A stretch of DNA of 64,000 bases from the NCBI RefSeq assembly GCF_026626635.1, contig NZ_JAPNKA010000001.1, positions 5,456,001-5,520,000 of the forward strand. Reading direction: 5' to 3'. Source of the stretch: Archangium lansingense (GTDB lineage: Bacteria > Myxococcota > Myxococcia > Myxococcales > Myxococcaceae). The notes under the pieces are model-generated. The model did no database searches. It saw only the letters and a program-made list of their open reading frames with translations, and was not told the origin of the DNA. Below, one piece after another: positions 16,370 to 25,256 of the stretch; position 1 is the stretch's first letter, and each line of letters starts with the position of its first letter. Made by a program: the position numbers and the translations under genes.

Positions 16370-17005
16370 TCACATGCGGAGTCTCAGTGCACCGAGGACC
16401 TGGTGGATGGCGATGCCCTCGGCCCACTCCAACCCATCGGGGTTGCCGCGGACATGGAGCGCCACGGGGGCCCGCGTCTCGAGCTCCAGCCAGAGGGAGC
16501 CTGAGTCCGCCACGTCCGAGAGCTCATAGTCCTCGGGAAAGCCCTCGGGTGGCTCCAGCCGCACGAGGTCGCCGCTGACCTTCGTCACCACTCCCTCGGT
16601 GACTCCCGTAGAGAGCCCGGACTTGACCACCCGCATTCCCACCTGCGCCAGCTGCGGCGTTCCGGGCAGTCCAAGCCCCAGGATGTGCCGGCTCGTCCGG
16701 ATGTTGTTGGCGACCCTGGCCACCGCACAATCCAATCCCGGGTCCGCCCGTGACAGCTCCACGAAGGCAACCTCGGAACTCGGACCCTGACTGGAGGGCT
16801 GGAAGATGGGCTCGCCTTCGACACCGGGCTGCCCCATCAGCCGCACGAGCACGTGATAACTGCTGACGATGAATTGCTGGGTCGGATCGCTCTCGTCCAC
16901 CGCCACGAACCCCAGCGTGCCCGGGTGCTTGACCTGGGGATTCACCACCGCCGTCCCGCCCAGCAGGGGGCGGAAGGCACCTCGATGATTGTGGATGGTT
17001 GGCAT
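16370..17005 (-). CDS. Trypsin-like serine protease domain protein
   Basis: 211 aa with no signal peptide. A chymotrypsin-fold pattern is visible: TLGFVAVDESDPTQQFIVSSYHVL (histidine), DPGLDCAVARV (aspartate) and YELSDVADSGSLWLEL (serine in DSGS, short of the usual GDSGG). VVKSGLSTGVTEGVVTKVSG matches the strand before the serine loop in secreted proteases and nucleocapsid-type proteases. It starts only three bases after the NUC1 nuclease stop, so the two are one transcription unit. It may be an active cytoplasmic protease, or an inactive partner of the exported nuclease. Confidence 0.6.
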   Translation of the reverse strand: MPTIHNHRGAFRPLLGGTAVVNPQVKHPGTLGFVAVDESDPTQQFIVSSYHVLVRLMGQPGVEGEPIFQPSSQGPSSEVAFVELSRADPGLDCAVARVANNIRTSRHILGLGLPGTPQLAQVGMRVVKSGLSTGVTEGVVTKVSGDLVRLEPPEGFPEDYELSDVADSGSLWLELETRAPVALHVRGNPDGLEWAEGIAIHQVLGALRLRM

Positions 17006-17008
17006 CGC

Positions 17009-18001
17009 TCACTGCCACAGGGTCGACGGGGAGGCCTCGAGCGCCTGCGCCTGTTCTTCCTCGAGGTCGGGCATGAAATCGAACCCCACGCGCTCCTCAA
17101 TCCAGTCGATGGATTGGATGGTCTGGGACAAATCCCAGGGCTTCTCGTAGCCCCTGTGCTCCTGAACGAAGGCAATGGCCTCCCACTGCCCGCTGGCATT
17201 CTGGGCGACGACGATTTTGAAGAGGTGGGTGGGGACCGGCAGCGCGTTCGCGCCGATCCGGAACACGTCGATGAAGCCATCTGCCGTGCTGGGATCCTCC
17301 TCCGCGGGATCGTAGAACATCGGTCCAGTGATGATGTAGGCCTTGCCCCGGGCGAGTGCCCACTTACGAGTCAGGTCCTCGAGTGCGGCCCAGATCTGCC
17401 CGTTGTGCACCTGCAGCTGGGGGACCATGTTCGAGAGATAGAAGGTCTCCGTCTTGCGTTGCAGGTTCACGGTCTGGTTGCCGGCGGGAGCCATGTGCCC
17501 GCGGCTGTAGCCGGAGCCTCTGTAGTCAGCGAGCTCTGCACGCTCGCCTTTGGGCAGCTCCGGATCCGGCTTGAAAGCCCCCTGACCGGGCCGCGGCACG
17601 TTCCCCTCCAGCTGGGCCCGCTCCACCCCCTCGCAGACCCAGAGGGGAACCTTGTCGCCTCCACTGTGCTGGAGGACATAGCCCTCACGAAGAACATACC
17701 TCGTGGGCCCGTGCTCCCAGGCCTTCAGGGCTCGAGGCAGGCCGAAGGGGCAGTTCGCTTCGATTCGCCGCTCCTGCTCCTGGGTGAAACCTGCCTCGGC
17801 TCGCCCGAACTTCGTGAACTGCGCCCGGCGTTTCTCGATGATGAACTCATCATCGTAGTCTGCTGCCTGGTCCAGGTCCTCCTCCTCCGGTGGGGCTCCC
17901 AGGGGAGCCTCCTGCCGGAGCGAGGGTCGCTGTGAGACGCAGGCCATCAGCAGCCATGCGACATATGCGAGGACGCCGAGGCGATAAGGATTGAGAGACA
18001 T
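17009..18001 (-). CDS. DNA/RNA non-specific endonuclease (NUC1/NucA family) lipoprotein
   Basis: 330 aa. A lipobox (VAWLLMAC) at residues 13-21 predicts a lipoprotein. After an acidic spacer the beta-beta-alpha-metal nuclease core appears: GYSRGHMAPAGNQTVN (normally DRGH; the aspartate is serine here, while the general-base histidine is kept), then FYLSNMVPQLQVHNGQIWAALED, which holds the Mg-binding asparagine helix, and KAYIITGPMFYD. It should degrade nucleic acid outside the cytoplasm, fitting a predator or scavenger. The SRGH variant may lower activity. Followed at once by the protease-like gene. Confidence 0.8.
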   Translation of the reverse strand: MSLNPYRLGVLAYVAWLLMACVSQRPSLRQEAPLGAPPEEEDLDQAADYDDEFIIEKRRAQFTKFGRAEAGFTQEQERRIEANCPFGLPRALKAWEHGPTRYVLREGYVLQHSGGDKVPLWVCEGVERAQLEGNVPRPGQGAFKPDPELPKGERAELADYRGSGYSRGHMAPAGNQTVNLQRKTETFYLSNMVPQLQVHNGQIWAALEDLTRKWALARGKAYIITGPMFYDPAEEDPSTADGFIDVFRIGANALPVPTHLFKIVVAQNASGQWEAIAFVQEHRGYEKPWDLSQTIQSIDWIEERVGFDFMPDLEEEQAQALEASPSTLWQ

Positions 18002-18441
18002 GCTCCTCTCCTGGGTATGTGGCTACGGGAGAGGACAGGTTAGCCGGCTGAATCCTGGAGTGAAGAGGAGGCGAACTTCCAGTGCTTTCTTGCGGACGGG
18101 ACAGATGTTCTCTTTCTTATACGCGATGCCGTCCACGTACGCGCGTTGTGTTTGTTCAGAAGGCGATTAATCCCAAGACATTTGACCAATAGTCAGGGCC
18201 TCTCTCCCACCGGATACTCCGCACCCGCTCGGCTGCAGGTGGGCATCACCTGCCGTGCCTGCTCGCCTTGACTCAACACTTGTTCAGAGAGCGCTCGCAC
18301 GTTGGCAATGGCTTGCGTCCACGGAGGGCATGGGGGCGAGGACTGCCCGGGTGGGCTGGTGCACTGACGCATCCATACGCGATGATGCTGCCGGCTCGAG
18401 CTTGTTCGCTCGTGCTATCCGCCCTCTTCCCTGGAGCCGTC
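18002..18441. other. Intergenic region between the nuclease and lipoxygenase genes
   Basis: About 440 bp without a convincing gene. The two genes diverge, so promoters for both should lie here. The stretch near 18115-18190 is clearly lower in GC than its surroundings (TTCTCTTTCTTATACGCGATG, GATTAATCC, TTTGACCAATAGTCAGGG), as expected for promoters. An in-frame upstream ATG at 18382 could extend the lipoxygenase by 20 residues. Confidence 0.5.
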
Positions 18442-20370
18442 ATGTCGTCCGCCGAAGCCGTCTCGACGCCGCCGAGCAGTGACCTGTCCGCCTCCGAGTA
18501 TCAGTACAACTATACGTATGTCGCCCCACTGGCGATGGCCCAGAGCGTCCCCTCCAGCCAGAAGCCAACCCTCGTGTGGTACGGGCAGTCTGTCTGGCAG
18601 ATCCTCCGCATCGCCCACAACACGCTCAAGTGGAAGCGCGAGGAGGCCCAGCGCAAGCAGGCCCAGTCCAACCCCTCCACGCCCGCTCCCGCCCCCGCGC
18701 CAGATGAGATGTCCGTGGACCTGACGCACCTGGGCCTGGGCACGTTGGATCTCACCCACATGGACAAGCTTCCCCAGCCGGGGGCGGAGGAGAAGGGGCT
18801 CTTCGGAGAGCTCGCCCAGCTCGGAGAGGCCGCGAAGCTCGCCGGGCAGTGCGCGTTGCTCGCCGAGCGCTCCTTCAAGCAGGAACTGGGTGGGCTCATG
18901 GACATCCTGAAGTCAGTGGTGGGCGCCATCCGCGACAAGCCCACGGGCCGGCCGGGCTCCATGCAGGACTACTTCAACCTCTTCACCACCCTGCCTCTGC
19001 CCACCGCGGCCCGGAGCTTCGAGCAGGACGCCACCTTCGCGTGGATGCGCGTGGCGGGTTTCAACCCGCTCGTGGTGCGCCGGGCCCGCGCGTCCGAGGA
19101 CACGCTCGGCCTGAACGACGCGCAGCTGAGCGCCGTGCTGGGAACGGGGGACACTGTCCAGCAGGCGCTGAGCGAGGGGCGGCTGTACCTGGCGGACTAC
19201 AAGGCGCTGGCGGGGGTCATCAACGGCAACTTCCCTGACGGCCCCAAGTACATGTTCGCGCCTCGGGCTCTCTTCGGCCTGCCGCGCGGCTCCGGCCCCC
19301 GTCAGCTGCGTCCTCTGGGCATCCGCTGCGGACAGGATTCGAGCGGCCATCCGCTCTACACGCCCGCCGATGGAGAGGCCTGGCTGCAGGCCAAGACGGC
19401 CGTGTCCACGGCGGACGTCACCTACCATGAGATGATTTCCCACCTGGGACATACGCACCTGCTCGTGGAGCCCTTCGTGATCGCCACCCACCGGCGTTTG
19501 CCGGACGACCACCCGGTGAGCGTTCTGCTGCGGCCTCACTTCGAGGGCACGTTGTTCATCAACAACGAGGCCCAGGCCAGTCTCATCGCCCCGGGCGGGG
19601 ATGTGGACATGCTGCTGGGTGGCACCATCCAAGCCAGTCGCGCCGTCACCGTCACCTCGCTCCTGAATGATCCGGACTTCGACTTCACCCAGGGCATGCT
19701 GCCGCGCGAGCTGGAGCGCCGGGGCGTGATGGACCCCTCGCTGGATTACCCCTACCGCGACGACGCGCTGCTGGTATGGGGCGCCATCGAGAAGTGGGTG
19801 CGCGCCTACGTGGGCATCTACTACGACTCGGACGCGGCCGTGCAGGCGGATGCGGCCCTCCAGGCCTGGAGCGCTGAGCTCGTCTCCCAGGAGGGCGGCC
19901 GGGTGAAGGGCTTCGGCGAGGACGGCGTGGCCGGCAAACTCACCACCGTGGCCTACCTCGTCCAGGCCATCACCATGCTCCTGTTCACCGGCAGCGCGCA
20001 GCATGCGGCGGTGAACTTCGCTCAGGCGGGGGTGATGACGTTCGTACCGCTGGCCCCGGGCGCTGCCTACCGCGCCGCGCCTTCCTCGCGCGCCGATGCC
20101 TCGCTCAACCCGGGCCTGGATTTCTTCCCTCCGCTCGACATGGCCGCCCAGCAGCTTGATTTCCTCACCCTCCTGGGTTCGCTCCACCACACCAAGCTGG
20201 GCGACTACCCCTTGCTGTGGTTCAAGGACCTGCGCGTGCATGCGGCGCTCAAGCAATTCCAGGAGGAACTCGCGCGCATCGGTGACACCATCCAGCAGCG
20301 CAACACCTCGCGCTACGAGCCCTATCCCTACCTCGTGCCTTCGGCCATCCCGCAGAGCATCAACATCTGA
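18442..20370 (+). CDS. Arachidonate-type lipoxygenase
   Basis: 642 aa. Iron dioxygenase adding O2 to polyunsaturated fatty acids. The iron ligands are visible: YHEMISHLGHTHLLVEPFVIATHR (two histidines and the signature helix), SAQHAAVNFAQ (histidine and asparagine) and a C-terminal isoleucine (QSINI). The substrate-channel arginine region and RRLPDDHPVSVLLRPHFEGT match animal and bacterial lipoxygenases. ATG 18442 has GGAG at six bases. The upstream ATG 18382 would instead create a plausible signal peptide (MMLPARACSLVLSALFPGAV), so export as in Pseudomonas LoxA is an open question. Standalone gene. Confidence 0.9.
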   Translation: MSSAEAVSTPPSSDLSASEYQYNYTYVAPLAMAQSVPSSQKPTLVWYGQSVWQILRIAHNTLKWKREEAQRKQAQSNPSTPAPAPAPDEMSVDLTHLGLGTLDLTHMDKLPQPGAEEKGLFGELAQLGEAAKLAGQCALLAERSFKQELGGLMDILKSVVGAIRDKPTGRPGSMQDYFNLFTTLPLPTAARSFEQDATFAWMRVAGFNPLVVRRARASEDTLGLNDAQLSAVLGTGDTVQQALSEGRLYLADYKALAGVINGNFPDGPKYMFAPRALFGLPRGSGPRQLRPLGIRCGQDSSGHPLYTPADGEAWLQAKTAVSTADVTYHEMISHLGHTHLLVEPFVIATHRRLPDDHPVSVLLRPHFEGTLFINNEAQASLIAPGGDVDMLLGGTIQASRAVTVTSLLNDPDFDFTQGMLPRELERRGVMDPSLDYPYRDDALLVWGAIEKWVRAYVGIYYDSDAAVQADAALQAWSAELVSQEGGRVKGFGEDGVAGKLTTVAYLVQAITMLLFTGSAQHAAVNFAQAGVMTFVPLAPGAAYRAAPSSRADASLNPGLDFFPPLDMAAQQLDFLTLLGSLHHTKLGDYPLLWFKDLRVHAALKQFQEELARIGDTIQQRNTSRYEPYPYLVPSAIPQSINI

Positions 20371-20476
20371 GCCGAGCGCCATCCCATTCCGGAGGTGGCT
20401 TCCTTCCCCGGCGCGTCACGGTGGTCAGTCAACGCGCTGATGAAGGTGCCTGCGTCACCCTGGCGCTCCTGGAGCA

Positions 20477-21568
20477 TCAGTGAGCGCCGGGCCGTTCCCC
20501 CTTCAGTCCCTCGAGCCTCTCGGAGAGGCACGCCAGCAGGCTGTTCCAGGACTTCACGAAGGAATCCGCCCCCTCTCGTTGGAGCTGCGCGGCCAGCCCA
20601 TCGAGCTCCACGCCGGCCATCTTGAACTCCTCCAGCACCGAGTCGCTCTCCCACTCATCATGCGTCAGCAGCGGCCCCACCTGGCCATGGTCGGCGAAGG
20701 CCAGCAGCGTGCCTTCCGGCATGGTGTTGATGGTGTCCGGGGCGGCGAGCGCTTCCACGTAGTGGGTGTCCCGGGCCGAGGGGTCCTTGGTGCCGGTGCT
20801 CGCCCACAGCAGCGTCTGCACTGGAGCACCCTCGGACACCAGCCGGCGGACGCGGGCGCTCTCGCGCAGCTCGTTGTAGGCCCGGTAGGTGCGCTCGGCC
20901 ACCGCGATGCCCAGCCGGTTGCGCAGCGGCTCCGGGACTTGCCCCTCTACCGCCTTGTCCCAGCGGCTGACGAAGAGGGAGGCCACCGAATGCACCTCGG
21001 GCGAGAGTCCCTCCTCCAGCCGCCGCTCGAGGCCCTTCAGGTACGCATCCGCGGCCGCCAGGTACTGCTCCATCGAGAAGAGGAGCGTCACGTTGATGGG
21101 TACGCCCGCGAAGATGGACTCCTCGATGGCCTTCAGGCCCGGAGGCGTGCCGGGAATCTTGATGAACAGGTTGGGCAGCCCCGCCTGCTCGTGCAGGGAA
21201 CTGGCTTGGTGGATGGTGGGCTCCGGCAGCCAGGCGAGCAGCGGTGACACCTCCAGGGACACCCAGCCGTCCCTGCCCCCGGTGCGCTGGTGGATGGGCT
21301 GGAAGAGCGCCGCCGCCCGGGAGAGGTCCTCCAGGGCGAGCTGGAAGAAGAGATCATCCAGCCCGTGCGACTGCCAGGCGAGGATGGAGGCGTCATACGC
21401 ATGCCCACGGCGCAGGGCCTGGTCAAAGATGGTGGGGTTGGAGGTGAGCCCGGTGACGGACAGGTCGCGGATGTAGTGCTCCAACCGGCCGTCCTCGAGC
21501 ATCTCGCGGGTGATGGTGTCCAGCCAGAGGCTCTGGCCGGCGTCGTGCAATGCCTGGGTCGCCATCAT
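20477..21568 (-). CDS. tal: Transaldolase
   Basis: 363 aa, the size of the long (TalB/TAL-gnd-type) transaldolases. Transfers dihydroxyacetone units in the pentose phosphate pathway. Visible: SLWLDTITREMLEDGRLEHYI and GLTSNPTIFDQAL at the N-terminus, catalytic lysine in NLFIKIPGTPPGLKAIEE, then INVTLLFSMEQY and SVASLFVSRWDKAVE. The tandem ATGATG at 21568-21563 follows AAGGAGG by eight bases, which fixes the start; the longer frame upstream is not needed. No pentose-phosphate neighbours. Confidence 0.92.
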   Translation of the reverse strand: MMATQALHDAGQSLWLDTITREMLEDGRLEHYIRDLSVTGLTSNPTIFDQALRRGHAYDASILAWQSHGLDDLFFQLALEDLSRAAALFQPIHQRTGGRDGWVSLEVSPLLAWLPEPTIHQASSLHEQAGLPNLFIKIPGTPPGLKAIEESIFAGVPINVTLLFSMEQYLAAADAYLKGLERRLEEGLSPEVHSVASLFVSRWDKAVEGQVPEPLRNRLGIAVAERTYRAYNELRESARVRRLVSEGAPVQTLLWASTGTKDPSARDTHYVEALAAPDTINTMPEGTLLAFADHGQVGPLLTHDEWESDSVLEEFKMAGVELDGLAAQLQREGADSFVKSWNSLLACLSERLEGLKGERPGAH

Positions 21569-21717
21569 GGCCCTGGCCTCCTTGCCGGAGGCGCGGCAGC
21601 TCGCGCCCCTCTCCGGATGAAGGTGCACACCCGGGAGCGGATGCGCAGTCCCGAGCCCGCCTCTCTACCCCGCGGGCGATCAACGGCTCACGGCGGGAGG
21701 TGCATGGAGGATGAGGC

Positions 21718-23184
21718 TCAGGGCTTCGCGCTCGGGGCCTTGCCGGAGGCGGGTTCCACGACGGGGGCAGGCACGAGCCGCGCGATGCGATCGGGTCCGT
21801 TGAAGGCCACGTAGAGGTAGCCATCGGGACTGCTCACGACATCGCGCACTCGGCCGACATCCTTGAACAGCACCTCTTGGTGCACCACCTTGCCACCCTC
21901 AATCCTCAGGCGCCGCACCTCCTGCTGTGCGAGCGCACCCACGAACAGGTCGTTCTTCCACTGGGGGAAGTGGCTGCCCGTATAGAAGTCGGCCGCGCAC
22001 ACGGCGATGGAGGGTGTCCAGTGCAGCACGGGTTGTTCCATTCCTTCCTGCGCGGTGCGGTCGGTCATCGGTGTGCCGTCGTAGTTCATGCCGTAGGTGA
22101 TGACCGGCCAGCCGTAGTTGCGGCCCGGCTCGATGCGGTTCAGCTCGTCGCCGCCTCGGGGGCCGTGCTCCGTCTCCCAGAGTTCTCCAGTCACCGGGTG
22201 CTGCGCGAGGCCCTGCGGGTTGCGGTTGCCGTAGCTCCAAATGCTCGGCAGGGCGCCCTTGCGGCCGACGAACGGATTGTCCTTCGGAATGCTCCCGTCC
22301 TCGTGGATGCGGTGCACCTTGCCGTTGGGCCGTGACAGATCCTGCGCGTCCTCCTTGTGGCCCCGCTCGCCGATGGAGAAGAACAGGTGTCCCTTGCCGT
22401 CGAAGACGAAGCGGGAGCCGAAGTGCACGCCCGCGTTGCGGTACAGCCCGGGGGGCGCACGGAAGAGCGTCTGCTGCTCCACGAACCGGCCCTCGCGCAG
22501 CTTGCCGCGGACGATCGCCGTCATGGCGGAGCCATTCGCGCCCGGGTCGCTATAGGAGAGGTAGATCCACCCATTCTTCGCGTAGTCGGGGTGCACGGCG
22601 ACATCGAGCAGACCGCCCTGGCCCTTGGACCAGACGGCCGGCGTGCCGCGGATGGGCTCGGGCAGCAGGCGGCCCTTCTCCACCACGCGCAACCGTCCCT
22701 CTTTCTCCGTGACGAGCATGCGCCCGTCGGGCAGGAACGCCACGGACCATGGGGTGTCGAGTCCCTCGGTGACCGTCTCGAGCTTGAAGGCGTGCAGCTC
22801 GCTCCGCACGGCCTTGTCGGCCGCGGGCTTCGCGAACGCGGTGCCCTTGCTCCGCCGCTCCGCGCCCTGCTCGCGGATGTAGATGACGAGCGCGCGGATG
22901 TCCTGGGGGGACAGCGCGGCCGAGAACGCGGGCATTCCCGCCGGGAGCTGCCCCTCGCGGATGCTCCGCGCAATGCTCTCGTCGTCAGCTCCGGACTTCC
23001 AGGTGTCGTCGACCAGGCTCGGCCCCAGCGCGCCCTCCAGCTTGGGGCCGTGGCAGTTCGCGCAGAGCGAGGCGTAGACGTCGGCGACGTCGCGCCGGGA
23101 AGGCTGGGGGGACGATTGGGCCCACGCGAGGGGGGCGAACACGAGCAGGCCGCACGTCAGGGGGGCTCGGAATGTGTTGAACAT
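21718..23184 (-). CDS. Cytochrome c - PQQ-type sugar dehydrogenase fusion, exported
   Basis: 488 aa. Signal peptide (CGLLVFAPLAWAQ), then a class I cytochrome c domain with haem motif CANCH near residue 42 and an axial methionine in GMPAFSAALS. From about residue 130 comes a six-bladed propeller of the soluble aldose sugar dehydrogenase (YliI/GSDH) family: LDTPWSVAFLPDGRMLVTEK, WSKGQGGLLDVAVHPDY, FDGKGHLFFSIGERG, GNRNPQGLAQHPVTGELWETEHGPRGGDELN. Expected to oxidise sugars in the periplasm with PQQ and pass electrons to its own haem domain. No PQQ synthesis genes are in the window. Confidence 0.88.
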   Translation of the reverse strand: MFNTFRAPLTCGLLVFAPLAWAQSSPQPSRRDVADVYASLCANCHGPKLEGALGPSLVDDTWKSGADDESIARSIREGQLPAGMPAFSAALSPQDIRALVIYIREQGAERRSKGTAFAKPAADKAVRSELHAFKLETVTEGLDTPWSVAFLPDGRMLVTEKEGRLRVVEKGRLLPEPIRGTPAVWSKGQGGLLDVAVHPDYAKNGWIYLSYSDPGANGSAMTAIVRGKLREGRFVEQQTLFRAPPGLYRNAGVHFGSRFVFDGKGHLFFSIGERGHKEDAQDLSRPNGKVHRIHEDGSIPKDNPFVGRKGALPSIWSYGNRNPQGLAQHPVTGELWETEHGPRGGDELNRIEPGRNYGWPVITYGMNYDGTPMTDRTAQEGMEQPVLHWTPSIAVCAADFYTGSHFPQWKNDLFVGALAQQEVRRLRIEGGKVVHQEVLFKDVGRVRDVVSSPDGYLYVAFNGPDRIARLVPAPVVEPASGKAPSAKP

Positions 23185-23274
23185 AGGTCACTTACTGTAC
23201 GGCGAGATTGCGCTCGTCTGTCTGCCTGCCCCACCCTTGGGTACAAGGTGGTTGTTGCGTTGCGTCAAACGCTA

Positions 23275-23303
23275 TTGACGCCGTTGACGCGATGCGTTAT
23301 CTG
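23275..23303 (+). promoter_or_regulatory. Candidate sigma-70 promoter for the phasin-like gene
   Basis: TTGACG (23275-23280), 17 bases, TATCTG (23298-23303), about 36 bp upstream of the ATG. A second TTGACG at 23284-23289 repeats within the spacer. Predicted by eye only. Confidence 0.4.
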
Positions 23304-23338
23304 TTCGCCCATCAGTCGCAGTCGAGGAGACAACGCAC

Positions 23339-24001
23339 ATGGCGAAGAACAAGACGGCGAAGACCGAGGGGGCCGCCAAGGAGACTGCGGCCCAGACGAC
23401 GACGGAGCAGGTTCAGGCTGAGGTTGTGGCTCAGGAAGCTGCCGCGCCGGTGGCCGAGAAGCAGGCCGAGGTGAAGGCCGAGACGGTGGTTGCCGAGGCG
23501 GTACAGGCCGAGGCGGTGCAGGCTGAGACGCCGGTGGTCGAGAAGGTGGCCGAGGCGGTGAAGGCCGAGGCTGCGAAGGCCGAGACGGCGGTGACCGAGG
23601 CCGCGGGCCAGGTGGCGTCCTTCGTGAAGGGCCGGCTGGAGCAGGCGCAGAAGCAGATCGGCCAGCTCGAGACGGAGGCGCAGAAGGCGCTGCAGACGCT
23701 GGTGACGCGCGGCCGTGAGTCCAGCCGCGAGGTGCTGCAGCGGCTGAACGTGAACGAGCTGCGCGAGCGCCCGGCGGTGAAGGAGCTGGAGAAGAAGGCG
23801 ACGTGGGTGGGCGGCGAGGTGCGTCAGCGCCTGACCGGGCTGCAGGGCCGGATGGTGAAGGTGGTGGGCGGCGTGGCGAGCCAGTCGCAGGTGGAGGCCA
23901 TCAACCGGGAGCTGGATCGGCTGACGCGGAAGATCGACTCGCTGGTCTCCCCCAGGAAGCCGGAGCAGCAGCAGGCTCAGCAGGAAGCACCCAAGGCGTA
24001 G
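23339..24001 (+). CDS. Phasin-like alanine/glutamate-rich coiled-coil protein
   Basis: 220 aa. Residues 1-95 are low complexity with repeating VQAE/VKAE/AEA units (for example VAEAVQAEAVQAETPVVEKV). Residues 95-200 are amphipathic helices (QVASFVKGRLEQAQKQIGQLETEAQKALQTLVTRGRE, then RPAVKELEKKATWVGGEV) like phasins that coat polyhydroxyalkanoate granules. The C-terminal helix SQSQVEAINRELDRLTRKIDSLV is the heptad segment common in the polyhydroxyalkanoate-associated PhaF/PhaI group. Ribosome site GAGGAG lies 11 bases before ATG. Granule binding is inferred from composition; a nucleoid role, as for PhaF, is possible. Confidence 0.65.
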   Translation: MAKNKTAKTEGAAKETAAQTTTEQVQAEVVAQEAAAPVAEKQAEVKAETVVAEAVQAEAVQAETPVVEKVAEAVKAEAAKAETAVTEAAGQVASFVKGRLEQAQKQIGQLETEAQKALQTLVTRGRESSREVLQRLNVNELRERPAVKELEKKATWVGGEVRQRLTGLQGRMVKVVGGVASQSQVEAINRELDRLTRKIDSLVSPRKPEQQQAQQEAPKA

Positions 24002-24034
24002 CCAGACCGCGCCAGGAAATCCGCTGACATGAAG

Positions 24035-24063
24035 ACGCCCGGGGCCATGAGGCTTCCGGGCGT
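24035..24063. terminator. Bidirectional terminator-like hairpin
   Basis: Perfect 8-bp stem ACGCCCGG / CCGGGCGT (24035-24042 with 24056-24063), extended by inner GGCC/GGC pairing, between the convergent phasin-like and ARPP-2-like genes. The T-tract after it is weak. Confidence 0.5.
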
Positions 24064-24077
24064 TGCTGTTGCGGGCT

Positions 24078-25256
24078 CTATCGCCGGCCCTGCTGCCGCC
24101 GTAGGGCCGCTTCGAGCACGGACTCCTTGAGCAGGTAGCCGAAGCCCGCGTTGCTCAGCCGCACCACCAGGTCGTTCCGGGTGGTCTTCAGATTCCCCGC
24201 CGTGCGCTCCAGGTTCCACTCCGCGAGCGCGAGCTGCTTGAGCAGGTAGGCCCGCCGCGTCTGCGCCGCCGACAGGCGGTACGTCTTGAGGTACTCGAGC
24301 GTTCCGTCTCCGCGCACGATGACCTCGCCGATATGGTTCTCCTCGGAGGGCACCAATCCGGTGACGAAGCGCTGGAGCTGGAACGGCCCCGCCTCGTAGA
24401 CGGTGCTCGCCGAGACCTCCGCGCCGAAGAGGCCTCCGGCCATGAAGCCCTGGAAGCTGTCCCAGTCCTTCCTCATCTGCGCGACGGCGGCCCGCAGGTC
24501 TCCGAGTGAGGAGACCCGCCGCTCGTCGATGGACAGCCCCATGGGAGGCACATCGCCCAGGAAGCCGTATTGGAGCAGCAGGTCTCCATAGAAGTCCTCC
24601 ACCAGCGCCCGGTGCAGCGCCCGGTAGTCCTCGGGGTGCGAGACGATGAAGGCGGACAGCAGCAGATCGGCATGGAAGATGAGCACGCCCACCTGCTGCT
24701 CGTGGATCTCGAAGATGCGCAGGGCTTCGTCGAAGGCGGTGCTCGCCCAGCCCCGCACGGACCACTCGCTGCGGGGATCCAACCCCCGGGACAGGGCCTC
24801 CTGCGAGTACTCGGACCACGCCACCTCCGGTCCGCCGAAGTGCAGGGCGAGGAATCCCTCCATCGCCAGGTGCAGTGGCAGCAGCCGCAGCCGGTTCTTG
24901 TCCTCCCGGTGCACCATGCGGTGCATCACCCGGACCGTGAAGGGGCCCACCTTCAGTGCCTTGCCCTCGGGCTTGTGGAGCTGCGTCCCGAAGGCCGCGG
25001 ATGCGCTCCGGCTCCGGTCGTCCCACGCCATCACCAGGCCGTGCGGCACGTAGGAGACATACTTGAGCCCGGGCTCCATCAGCCCGCCCTTCAGCGAGAC
25101 GACGGTGAGATCGTCATCGTACGTCCTCCGAGCGAAGCGCAGGTCTCCCCGCACGTCGTCCCGCAGCACCGGTACCAGACGGATGCTGCCCCACACCTGC
25201 GAGGGTGCCAGCCTCAGGCCCATGGGCAGGATGTGCTTCGTCTCCGTGGGGGCCAT
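24078..25256 (-). CDS. ARPP-2-like protein with Fis-like C-terminal helices, partner of the vWA protein
   Basis: About 392 aa. I recognise it as resembling ARPP-2-domain proteins, a domain family of unknown activity named for its neighbours. The N-terminal half (PMGLRLAPSQVWGSIRLVPVLRDDVRGDLRF) is a conserved beta-rich region, and the middle (FEIHEQQVGVLIFHADLLLSAFIVSH) is helical. The last 55 residues (ALAEWNLERTAGNLKTTRND through LVVRLSNAGFGYLLKE) resemble a Fis-type helix-turn-helix. ATG 25256 overlaps the vWA stop as TGATG (a GTG lies just before), so the two proteins are made together. No signal peptide; cytoplasmic. Function unknown. Confidence 0.6.
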   Translation of the reverse strand: MAPTETKHILPMGLRLAPSQVWGSIRLVPVLRDDVRGDLRFARRTYDDDLTVVSLKGGLMEPGLKYVSYVPHGLVMAWDDRSRSASAAFGTQLHKPEGKALKVGPFTVRVMHRMVHREDKNRLRLLPLHLAMEGFLALHFGGPEVAWSEYSQEALSRGLDPRSEWSVRGWASTAFDEALRIFEIHEQQVGVLIFHADLLLSAFIVSHPEDYRALHRALVEDFYGDLLLQYGFLGDVPPMGLSIDERRVSSLGDLRAAVAQMRKDWDSFQGFMAGGLFGAEVSASTVYEAGPFQLQRFVTGLVPSEENHIGEVIVRGDGTLEYLKTYRLSAAQTRRAYLLKQLALAEWNLERTAGNLKTTRNDLVVRLSNAGFGYLLKESVLEAALRRQQGRR

